This document shows, one piece after another, positions 55,313 through 64,000 of a DNA stretch of 64,000 nucleotides (position 1 is its first letter; each line of letters starts with the position of its first letter). This DNA is from Linnemannia hyalina. Its lineage: Eukaryota > Mortierellomycota > Mortierellomycetes > Mortierellales > Mortierellaceae. Under the pieces are notes generated by a model that worked only from the letters and a program-made list of their open reading frames with translations, was not told the origin of the DNA and searched no databases. The translations under genes were made by a program, and so were the position numbers. The DNA is taken from the NCBI GenBank assembly GCA_019671135.1, contig JAHRHY010000002.1, positions 1,550,001 to 1,614,000 of the forward strand, written 5' to 3'.

Positions 55313-57355
55313 ATGAATGCAGAAAAGAAACCAACGGTGATGATCGTCGGTGCAGGACTAGGAGGACTCTTGCTCGGTACTCTTCTTCATAAGGCCGGTA
55401 TATCGTTCAACATATTCGAAAGGTCGCCTACAGTGAAACAGCTCGGTATTCATTCTTCCTTCTTGCCTACACTCTTTTCCGTATATGTAACTGTGTTTGT
55501 GCCTCCTGTTGCGTCTCACATAGTGATGGACCCAACTCTCGGACAATATTATTTGTCTCATGGCTGATAATTAATATTTGAACATCGTTAGGATCGTCGA
55601 TACCGATCGGAGGGCAGATCGTCCCTCTGTTTGCTCAATTGGGGCTGGACAAGGACCTCCTCAACATTGCTAAACCCTTGGAAGAGTTTCGTGTCTACAA
55701 CGAGAAGCGCGAACTTAATTACACCCTCGCTTTCTCAGACTACGAGCACCTGTAGGTTAACTCACTCGCCGTTCTTCCTTTTCATACCTTGTTGACACCT
55801 CACTGTGCTTGCCTCTCACTAACATGTTGTATTACTGTTTTTTTTGACCAAAGAACGGGACACAAGGAATATATGGTGGCACGCCCTGCACTCTATGACT
55901 TACTCATTCGCCAAATCCCCCCAGAGCGGATACACAGGAGCAAGCGCATGCTGACTAAACTGGAGGCAGGCGACGGGATCATCATCAAAATGTCGGACGG
56001 GTCCACTTATAAGGGCGATATTCTTGTCGGAGCCGATGGAGCATGCAGCACAGTCCGACAACGGCTCTTTGACCGGTTGAAGAATGAGGGTACGCTGTGC
56101 AAAGGTGATAGAGAGCACCTGCCGTTTCGAACAGTGTGTTTGGTGGGTCAGACGCGGACTCTCGATCCGATGGAGTTTCCACAGCTCCAGAATTCCTTAT
56201 GCGAGTTTTGTGCTGTCCTCGGGGACAGGAGGGCACACACTGTAAGCAGCGAATAACTGCACTTGTTAAGGATGAATGCATCGGTGCTCTTGCTTCCATT
56301 CAACCATTGACATTCTAATGGTTCTTTATGCATGAATTAATTAGCTGATGATCTCTACTACGCCACAAAACACAGTGACATGGACGTTGATACGACACCT
56401 CGACAAAACATCCAGCGCGGATCTAGAAATCCAGAGACTAAAGAACACGGATAACACAGGATGGGGCCCTCTTTCAGTACAAGCTATGTGTGATGAGACT
56501 CGAGGGATTGGTATTCCTGGAGGAAATGGGGCGATGAACTTGGGCGACCTGATGGACCTGACGCCCAAGGAGCTGATGTCGAAGGTCATGCTGGAGGAGA
56601 AAGTGTTTGAGACTTGGTACTCTGGGCGGACTGTCCTCCTCGGCGATGGTAAGCAACCTCATGGGACAGCGAAGTAATGATACATTTGTTGGAGGCACTT
56701 TCATTAAATTCAATTCTTGGGTACTGCTGATCGACGTTCTTTTTTCTTCATCTCCATAAAGCTGCTCGCAAGATTAATCCGGCTGGAGGACGAGGTTAGT
56801 ACTTAGTTGCTTGCACTTTTCATGGTGAAGGTACAGCCCAGTCCCTTTTTCTCGTTCATCTATACTCACCGATGCTCTTTTTCAACGCGTATCTTAGCCG
56901 CCAAGTTGGCGATGCATGATGCCGTCGCGCTCGCGAACCTCATCTACACCCTCCCCTCCTCACCATTATCCATCGAGGACACGACCACCTTATTTTCAAC
57001 ATACTGGACAGAACGATACCCCGCCGCACTCGAAGAACTCCAATCCAGTCAGCTACTCAACAAGACCCGCGAACGCGGACTGTCAGGAACTATGGCTCGT
57101 TTTGTTGCAAAGACAACGCCTAATAGGACATGGCGACAATTGTTTGGGGTACATGGCCGGATTCAAGTTCGGCCAATTGTTGCATATTTGCCGGCGCCGG
57201 ATGTGAAAGGGAAGGAGGGGAAAGAAGGGAGGGGGACTGGTGCTGTTGCTGTTGAGGGTGCTGTTGAGGGTGCTGTTGAGAGTGTGGTGCAAAGTAGTTA
57301 TTTGAAGGCTAGGGAGGTGTTTGAGAGGCGGAAATGGGCTGATAGGGAGCCGTGA
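55313..57355 (+). CDS. Diverged FAD-dependent monooxygenase, copy L (six exons)
   Basis: Exons: 55313-55445, 55592-55751, 55854-56241, 56345-56648, 56762-56794 and 56898-57355; 491 residues. Motifs: GAGLGG near residue 12, GADGACSTVRQ, and LLGDAARKINPAGGRGAA. The usual CHK of the GD motif is ARK. Exons 2 and 3 keep the family lengths (160 and 388). Exon 4 is 304, the microexon is replaced by a 33-nt exon and the last two exons are fused. There is no N-terminal extension (MNAEKKPTVMIVGAG). The tail keeps RPIVAYLPA and then has repeated Gly-Ala-Val-Glu units (57233-57290). It is a distinct branch near copy M. The substrate is unknown; the frame is intact. Confidence 0.85.
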
Positions 57356-58179
57356 GGAATGGAGTAGAGAAATGAAGAGGTACTTTGTCTGAGGTGTTGT
57401 TTGTGCAAGAGGAGTGGTGCATTGATGGATAGAGAGGAGTATTTTGACGTATCGACGAGGGGGGCCTTACCTTGTTCGGTTGTGCCAACAACTGAAACAA
57501 AAAAAGATGTGCGCCGCCAATGAAACAGTCTTCGGTGTGGAAGGGAAGAACGCGAGACTTCCCAACAGAAGGAGGCACCGGTAGGAGCTGGGGTTATTGT
57601 GTCGTTGCTGGTATTGTTGTTTTCATGGCTTGCTTGTGACTCAACAGGACAGAGCTAGGACGCATGAAATTGTGCACTCACAGAGAGCGGCATTGACCCT
57701 CAAGCCAAATTAAAATGGTCTGGCCACGTGGCTAAGCCACACAGCCGAAGAGGATTGACTCCCTTCCCTCTTACCTCATCCTGCACCTTTTGTCTTGCAT
57801 CACTCCCAGCTTCTTGTATCATCAATCTTTTTGATTCTTGACCGAGATCATTTAACCTGTTTCATTACCACATTCAGCACACTCACTTGCACATATCTGT
57901 CTGGCTCATCACCACCGCCAACACAAGACAACACAATACAGTAACGCCATCACCAACCACGTGGTACTACTCCTCCTCTTCACACCATCGCCTTCTAGAC
58001 ACAACATACCCGCCAAAAAGGACAACAGCGGGACACGGTCACACAAGGACAAGTCTCACCTTCCTCCTCAATCAATAGAAATCATCAACGCAACCTTTCC
58101 AGCACTCTGCTCACAACACAATCACAACACGTTACTACACATTCAACAAACCACAGACATCACATAATACCCCACAACA
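57356..58179. promoter_or_regulatory. Intergenic region with two CACGTG palindromes upstream of the POT1-like gene
   Basis: Two 10-bp palindromes with an E-box core occur: GCCACGTGGC (57723-57732) and ACCACGTGGT (57956-57965), about 450 and 215 bases before the POT1-like ATG. Such sites are bound by bHLH factors in fungi; use here is inference. The 58000-58180 leader is CA-rich. Confidence 0.4.
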
Positions 58180-60416
58180 ATGTGCCACTACCAGTCACAA
58201 CAACAAGAACAGAGTTTCCTCGCCCAGTTCAAGCCTGAGGTCATTGATCCTCGACTCAGGACCACCAATCAAATACAGCCGAGCGAGTTCTGTGACTATG
58301 TGGCAGAGGTATTTTTTAAGCGCGACGCGTCGATTTACGGTTGTTCTATCACTCACTCACTCCAACTCGCCAATTTACGATACGTGAACGGAAATATACT
58401 CACATTGATTATATATATCTTTGTTGCAAACCTCTAGGTCTGTTACTTCAAGGTGGAGAGAGGGTACTACGGGAATAAGTCAAGGGCTGTGCTGGTCTTG
58501 ACGGACTACACCGAACACCCTCAGCTCCCCTTTCAGGACTCAGAGGGCCGGCCAATCGGCAAAGCCGCGATCATCACAACACTGTGGGACGAACATTGCG
58601 ATACTGCTCAGACGTTCGACATCAAGCAGGGCGATATCATCTATCTCAAGAATCTCCGACCAAAAATAAACTCCAAAGGCAACATCGAATTGAACATGAA
58701 CGGGTACCGCCAAGGATCTGGTTTCCGACAGATCGATCCCATCCAAAAACTGGAACCAGACCACCTTTTTTCCGCAGAACTGCGGATGTGAGTCGACAGT
58801 CCCTCCCACAGATCAACACTGATTATTCCTCCTTTTTCTTGTTTGCTCAAGAACAACTCCTAACCAGAAACTGTTTAATTTGCAATAGCCGAAAGCACAA
58901 GTATGAGCAATATCTCGCTGCGAAGCAGGCGGAGGAGGAACGATACGAGGAGGGCTCGATTGAGCCTTCGCCTACGCCTCAACGCGCACTTACTGTCCGA
59001 CCAACCAAGCAGGAACCTGGAACTGTCACCAGCCAGCAGCCGCCTCAACTTCAACCGGCACCAAGATTCGCATCAGAATCAACAGCGCTACCATCACCAG
59101 CTCCGCCACAGCCACACCAGTTCCCGAGATATCCCACATTTTCAGTTAAAGCATCTTCAAGCGCCACCTCAGAAACGCGGTCACCTTCTCGTGCCTTCCA
59201 GTCAGAAGCCCATACCCCTTTCGAGCGGGAAAACAGCCCCCTTGTTCCAGTGAAGTCGGAGCCGAATCGCGAAGCCAGCTTGTACACAGAGTCACCAGCT
59301 TCTCCTGTCGAGACCTCACCTACCGGTATAGAACAGACGGCGATTAATTGGTGTCGCGTCAAGAGTACCACTGATTGTTGTGATGCCGTTGACTAACTGG
59401 TTCACTGCAACCTTTTCTATCTACTAGTTGTGCTCGTTGAGAAAGTGAGACAAGCCGTCAAGGATAACAAAGCGGAGGTAATTATTTGCTAGGGATGCAA
59501 ACCATGGGACGTAATACTAGTTGAATGCATGAATACTAAACCACCGTTGTTTTGGAATGGTTGTTTAGAGACCTCGTTTTGTGAAGTTACGCGCCCGTGT
59601 CATTGGATTTGCGCCAGAGCATCTTATCGACTTTTCCGGTGCAGTGTGCAGAAAGTGTAGACACAAGTACCCGTAAGTTGGTGCACAGTTGCATTTGAAA
59701 GGATTTACTCGTATCGTTTGGGACTGCACAACACACTAACAGTTCGACGTATTACATTAGTCTTATCACGAAGCAGAAACCTTCTCGCCGGTGCCCGGGC
59801 TGCAATCTGGAAGGCGAGGTCAAGTTTGAGTACTCGTTCAAGCTCAATCTTATGGACGAGCTTGACCAGACATTTACTGTCGACGTTGATGACGAACATG
59901 GGGTATGTCACTATTGTTTGTGTTTATTGGGATGCATCACAAAATGCCATCGAACAGCCAATGTACTAAATTCCTTGACATTCTTGAACTATATAGACCA
60001 TGCTCCTTGGATTTGCTGCTGAAGACCTGGTGAAGGAGGATGACATTCTAACATTGGTCATAGGAACCCTTGCACGGATTGGGGTGTCGAACGTGGCAGA
60101 GCAGGCCAAAGAAATATACTTTGACTTTTGTGTACGACAGAACTTTCTTTGTCCAAAGAACCGAAATGAGCCCAGGGGCGATAGGCAGAAGAGAATCGGA
60201 AGCAGAGATCCCTCCCGAGTGGCCAAACGATATGCCACTGGCAGTTTACATCCGAGTGAATATGGATCGATCAAACAGTCGCCAAAACCGCCAATCAAGG
60301 AGGCGGCGGAGGATGAGTTGGTGAAGGATGAGGAAGACGAGGAGGAGGAGACAGACAACGCCCCGCTCACATGGTCGCTTGTGTTCACAGAGATCGTGAA
60401 AACGGAATGGAAATAA
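58180..60416 (+). CDS. pot1: POT1-like telomere single-strand binding protein
   Basis: Seven exons joined in frame: 58180-58308, 58438-58787, 58889-59325, 59428-59477, 59569-59672, 59761-59902 and 59997-60416; 543 residues, near the size of known POT1 proteins. An OB-fold segment resembling the POT1 ssDNA-binding domain spans about residues 38-158: VLVLTDYTEHP (61-71), TLWDEHC (91-97), GDIIYLKNLRPKI. A Pro/Ser-rich linker with KxE-type sites (about 185-300) follows. The C-terminal region has a split zinc motif, C349/C352 and C368/C371, then MLLGFAAEDLVKED, as in the POT1 C-terminal domain that contacts its TPP1-type partner. It would bind telomeric overhangs within a shelterin-like complex in the nucleus. 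The first donor (GAG/GTATTT) is the least certain. Another OB-fold protein is possible but less likely. Confidence 0.75.
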
Positions 60417-61504
60417 GAATACAGCGACTCCCTCAAGCCCACACATGGAAAAATATGTGTATGTGTATGTGTATGTGTATGCGGATGTTAGTTTTATTGC
60501 CTCTTGAGTTGTCTATCCCTCACCATCTTTCACTTTCCTTTCTTAATTTCTTCTTCCTTCTTTCCCTTCTATGCTTCTTGCTGTTCTTACCATGTTTTCT
60601 CCTGTTCTTGCCTTGATCCTCTTTTTTTATATATTTCCACGCGTTATGCACCCTTGGAGTTTTCCTGTCTTGGCTAGGGATGGGGACCAGTCATCATGAA
60701 GCCGACAAAGGTGAGACAACGATCGAATTGTTGCTACGCTGAGGGGGGGGGGTTCTGCAGCCAATTTGATTGGCCTTTTTCTTCGACTTTCAGGTTCTTT
60801 TCGACTTACAGGTTCACGATTTGAAAGTACAACGACAAAAAAATGGGCACAATGATGCAAATAGCATTTGAATAAAGTTCTTTCAAACATAAAGGGACCG
60901 TCGATGGCCTTGGGATGATAGGACAGGACGAATTCAAGAGACAATAGGGACACAGTGTGCGGATGTTTGTTGCCGAACGGGAAGTCCTCATTATGCTGTT
61001 TGAGCGGGTATGCTCTGAGTTTTGTTGTTTGTTTGTTTGTTTGTTTGTCATTGCGTCGAAATAAATTTAGAAGGTACTGGCAGCAGGTCCACCTACAGTA
61101 ACTGAAATAAATGTTCGTGCAAATTAATTACATTGCCACATCCCTTACATGGTCGCATCACACCCTACATTGCCACACCCTGCCCTACATTGCCACATCC
61201 CGCCTTACATGGCAACATCACACCCTACATGACCACACCAAACCCTACATTGCCACATCCCAACCTGGGGAGAGGATTGCATATTGTTTACGTCCCTATC
61301 CTCCACTTGATGTTTCTATATATATATAGACACTGTAGGTCTCCACCCTCCTTCTTTTTCCTCATCACCCTCCTCACACAGATTAGTTAAGTGTCTCTTT
61401 CTCCTCAAACTCTCTTGCCATTAAAGTTGCAGTGCAGGATTGGTTCATATCCTTAAACTCGCATATGTATCTCTTTCTTCAACTGCTACTAGCCATCGAA
61501 CACC
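60417..61504. other. Intergenic with minisatellite and simple repeats
   Basis: Holds a (GTATGT)n run (about 60458-60481), a G-rich run (60743-60751), (TTGT)n at about 61024-61047, and a degenerate minisatellite at 61130-61265. A TATATATATAGA stretch (about 61318-61330) lies 180 bases before the secreted-protein ATG. Confidence 0.6.
61130..61265 (+). repeat. Degenerate ~18-20 bp minisatellite
   Basis: About seven imperfect units based on CCCTACATTGCCACATCC, alternating with TTACATGG.CGCATCACA-like variants, in tandem. No coding role is apparent; it sits in the upstream region of the secreted Cys-rich gene. Confidence 0.75.
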
Positions 61505-62122
61505 ATGATTCTCACGAAGTGCATCCTGCTTCTCGCGATGATGTCGCCGTCATGGGCAGATTGCCTCTATTGGGATGGGACAGCCCCGTTCTGCAACGGA
61601 GGATGCCCTAGCAACTGTGTTCTCCAAGCAATTAGCAACAAAGGAAATGGGGCCACTTGCTGGTATGGACACAAGGCGCTGTGCGATTGCTGCGGAAGAT
61701 CTACCCCAAATCATGTGTGCACGCCCACCGTAACGGACATGACTTGCTTTGGCTTCATCTTTGGCTATGGCGTAGCGATATGCCGAGACAAGGAGCTCAC
61801 ACTTGACAACACGGGCCACACTGTTGAGACAACCTGCTCTGCTTACATCTGTGGCGCATGCTTTGGCTTTTGGAGCGAGAGACGTCCCACTCTCAGCAAG
61901 CGCAACAATGGTGATGGTGATGCCTTGTCATGTCGCAGGGACAACATTTTCCATATCAGCCCCATGAGACAAGATGTGTTTGTTCGAGGTCAAGACAACG
62001 TGACTGAGCACGATATCGAGAAGATGTTGATCTCGAAATTTGGAAGCAAGCAAAACAAGCACAACATGACAATCGTCATCTTTGACGATATCGATGCATC
62101 TTCCCGAAACGTGTGCAAGTAG
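61505..62122 (+). CDS. Secreted Cys-rich protein (205 aa)
   Basis: An intronless frame begins with a signal peptide (MILTKCILLLAMMSPSWA, probable cut near residue 18). The mature part has 16 Cys, dense between residues 20 and 120: FCNGGCPSNC, CWYGHKALCDCCG, CFGFIFGYGVAIC, CSAYICGAC. Then come a basic/Gly-Asp linker and an Asp/Lys-rich C-terminal half with two N-glycosylation sequons (NVT, NMT). The spacing with Asp-Cys-Leu-Tyr-Trp-Asp at the start suggests a compact disulfide domain, possibly carbohydrate- or partner-binding. I do not recognise the family. It is expected in the secretory pathway or outside the cell. It lies between the POT1-like gene and copy M without a shared promoter. Confidence 0.65.
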   Translation: MILTKCILLLAMMSPSWADCLYWDGTAPFCNGGCPSNCVLQAISNKGNGATCWYGHKALCDCCGRSTPNHVCTPTVTDMTCFGFIFGYGVAICRDKELTLDNTGHTVETTCSAYICGACFGFWSERRPTLSKRNNGDGDALSCRRDNIFHISPMRQDVFVRGQDNVTEHDIEKMLISKFGSKQNKHNMTIVIFDDIDASSRNVCK

Positions 62123-63334
62123 GCAACTTTATGTGAATGGGCCAGCCAACGCCGCGGTACAACTTTCTGAATTCCACGATATAGCTGTAAATACTATATA
62201 TTTAAGAACTCTTATTAAAGAAGACATGCGTCAGTTTCAAAAAACAACTATATAGAGACACAAATAAGCAAATTAACATATGGGTCAACATTGCACTTGA
62301 TGTCGCGCTCCTTTGAAGTACAATGCATCCACACCTTTGTCTTATGTGTAATCCATATTATTATTAATATTTTTTTTTGGGAGAGGAGGGACAAACACTC
62401 TGATGTTTGCATTTGCACATCACAAACAGAGAGGGATGGAGAGATAAATGTTATTTATTTTGGAGGTTTTTTTTTCAGTACATGAGTGATACTTCAACTT
62501 GATGGCACAGTGCAGTTCGGTACAGTTCAGTAAATGGCTTCTATACCGTGTAACATTCAGTACAATTTGGTAATTGGCTTCTACCCCGTGTAACCTATTG
62601 TGCACCTGTTTCTGATACGGAAAAAGGTCCGTAGGAGGTACTGTACGTTGATAAAAGTGAACGAGATGGCCAAAGAGAGAGACCAAGAGGGGTGGCACCC
62701 AATCAGATGTTCGGTAATCAATTGATCGATTGGTTCCTGGAAAAAAATTCCTTTGGTTAAGGGAATGATCAGTTTATGGCTCGTGCGCGTGTATCAAAGG
62801 AGGGTGCTACATACCCTTCGGTGGATACATCATGCACCTCTCCGTACAATTGCATTCAAGATGGCGACATGCTGGGTATATATTTCTCCTTCATCCAACA
62901 AACAGACACAGGAAACACCTGTATTATTGTGTCGAGGGGATTGGTTCCCTGTGTTGTGTAACCAAGACGGATGCCCTGACTAATGGAAAACACAAGATGT
63001 GGGCATGCATATACATGGGTGGGCACAGGGAAGCATAAGATTAATACAAACACAAACACAACAGACTAAATAGCACATCAGAAGGAGAGAGTGAGCCGTT
63101 GGAAGAAAGACGGAAGGAGGAAAGAGAGAAGAAAGGGATGGACGGAAAGCGCAGAGAAAAAATTGGTCCTCGACTCTCTCTCATCGTTCTTACTTCTTAC
63201 CTCTTCCATCCCTCATCATCAACCAAACGCCTCCATCTTCATTGACATTCACTCTCTTCACTCTGTCATTCCTTCATCCACTTTAACCACCCTCGTCTCA
63301 TCTCTGATTCCTTAACTCGGCTTTCGACTCCCTC
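62123..63334. other. Intergenic; tandem ~43-bp duplication; promoter of copy M
   Basis: Two imperfect tandem units sharing AATTGGCTTCTA or AATGGCTTCTA, then CCGTGTAAC, occupy about 62518-62603. 63120-63320 is CT-rich on the plus strand, a monooxygenase-type leader. A 61-codon frame at 62776-62961 has no family support. Confidence 0.5.
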
Positions 63335-64000
63335 ATGTCAGCAACAGTCGCAACCCCGCGCCCAACCGTCCTTATTGTCGGAGCAGGTCTGGGAGGTCTC
63401 GTGCTCGGTGCCTTGCTCGAAAGATGCAACATCCCCTATACCATCTTTGAGCGTGCCTCCACCGTCAAGCCCTTGGGTACGCTCACAATAATGCTACTAT
63501 GGAGCAAAATAGTGTTCCAGAAGAGTACTCTCGCCTTAGTTTAAGTCGCATGCACTGGTTGACTTACCCCCTTTCTCTCTCGCACTGTCGCTTTGGTCAA
63601 TCTTACAGGTTCCGCCATGAGTCTTGCTGGACAGATGATATACTTGTTCCGCCAATTGGGAATCGACGAGAAGTTCATAGCCATGTCCAAGTACTCGCGC
63701 TTTGCAAACGGTAGACGTGACGACGGCACACCGCTTCCTCCTTCGGACTTTATTGCTATGGAAGAATAGTACGTAACAATGTTTCAAACTATACTCGCTG
63801 TTTTGTTGTTTTTGAAGTCTCTTTTTATAAACAAACTTTTGTTACTTCAACTTATAGCGGTGGATCCCCAAGCTACATCGTCGCTCGCCCGCTACTGTAC
63901 GACCTACTTCTCAGTCTGATTCCACAAAAAAAGATTCACTTTAGTAAACGCATACTCACAATCAAGGAGGTGGACGACAAGGTCAAGATCCAGGCTGCTG
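63335..64000 (+). CDS. FAD-dependent monooxygenase, copy M (5' part, runs off window)
   Basis: Exon 1 begins MSATVATPRPTVLIVGAGLG and ends PLG before a GTACGC donor at 63478. Exon 2 (about 63609-63769) reads SAMSLAGQMIYLFRQLGID and ends EEY before GTACGT. Exon 3 starts near 63859 with GGSPSYIVARPLLYDLLLSL and is open to the window end. It has GAGLGG and IFERA, the FAD dinucleotide site with its Glu. It belongs with copy L (no N-terminal extension; SLAGQ in place of the usual MYFN). The DG and GD motifs lie beyond the window. Confidence 0.85.

Noticed and set aside
62776..62961. 61-codon plus-strand frame with four Cys
   Set aside because: No signal peptide, family or promoter support; the length is expected by chance.
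1..64000. Secondary-metabolite gene cluster, CRISPR array, rRNA or tRNA genes
   Set aside because: No backbone synthase, no regularly spaced repeats with unique spacers, and no rRNA or tRNA gene recognised by eye; a tRNA scan was not possible.

Overview
The window looks like nuclear DNA of a filamentous early-diverging fungus, most likely Mortierellomycota. Genes carry several short GT..AG introns with (C/T)TAATAG-like 3' ends and pyrimidine-rich leaders. There is a Crinkler-type (CRN) effector relic, small secreted Cys-rich proteins, LTR and LINE relics and a large expanded monooxygenase family. The phylum is an inference; no rRNA or other marker gene is present.

Layout: 0-5 kb holds the 3' end of an S/T-rich gene, a Q-rich coiled-coil protein gene and, on the minus strand, a divergent mitochondrial carrier. 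From 6 to 64 kb the dominant content is a dispersed tandem family of FAD-dependent (PHBH-fold) monooxygenases. Apparently intact copies lie at 6.3-8.4(+), 12.4-14.5(+), 21.5-23.7(-), 30.2-32.3(+), 35.4-37.6(+), 38.2-40.4(+), 41.2-43.2(+), 52.8-54.9(+) and 55.3-57.4(+), with a partial copy at 63.3-64.0(+). Broken copies lie at 8.9-10.9(-), 20.5-20.9(-), 24.6-25.1(-), 32.8-34.6(+) and 46.2-47.2(+). Seven-exon members share exact internal exon lengths (160, 388, 292, 11 and 198 nt), including an 11-nt microexon that encodes part of the FAD-binding GD motif. Flanking sequence shows these genes are mosaics: promoters, bodies and 3' flanks have been exchanged between paralogs.

Between the copies are decayed elements: a retrotransposon gag relic (14.7-16.0 kb), a poly(A)-tailed LINE 3' fragment (16.5-16.9 kb), a damaged PD-(D/E)XK-like gene (17.7-19.8 kb), a CRN effector pseudogene with header, P-loop NTPase and PD-(D/E)XK-like regions (25.8-28.9 kb, minus), a Myb/SANT-like gene with a frameshift (47.6-49.5 kb) and a gag-like element pair with unusual paired leader repeats (49.7-52.2 kb). 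A POT1-like telomere-protection gene (58.2-60.4 kb) and two secreted Cys-rich proteins (43.9-44.1 kb minus, 61.5-62.1 kb plus) are also present.

How it works together: nothing here forms an obvious biosynthetic cluster; no polyketide synthase, NRPS or terpene synthase was seen. The picture is birth-and-death evolution of one oxidoreductase family in a repeat- and effector-rich region. Substrates of the monooxygenases cannot be read from the sequence.
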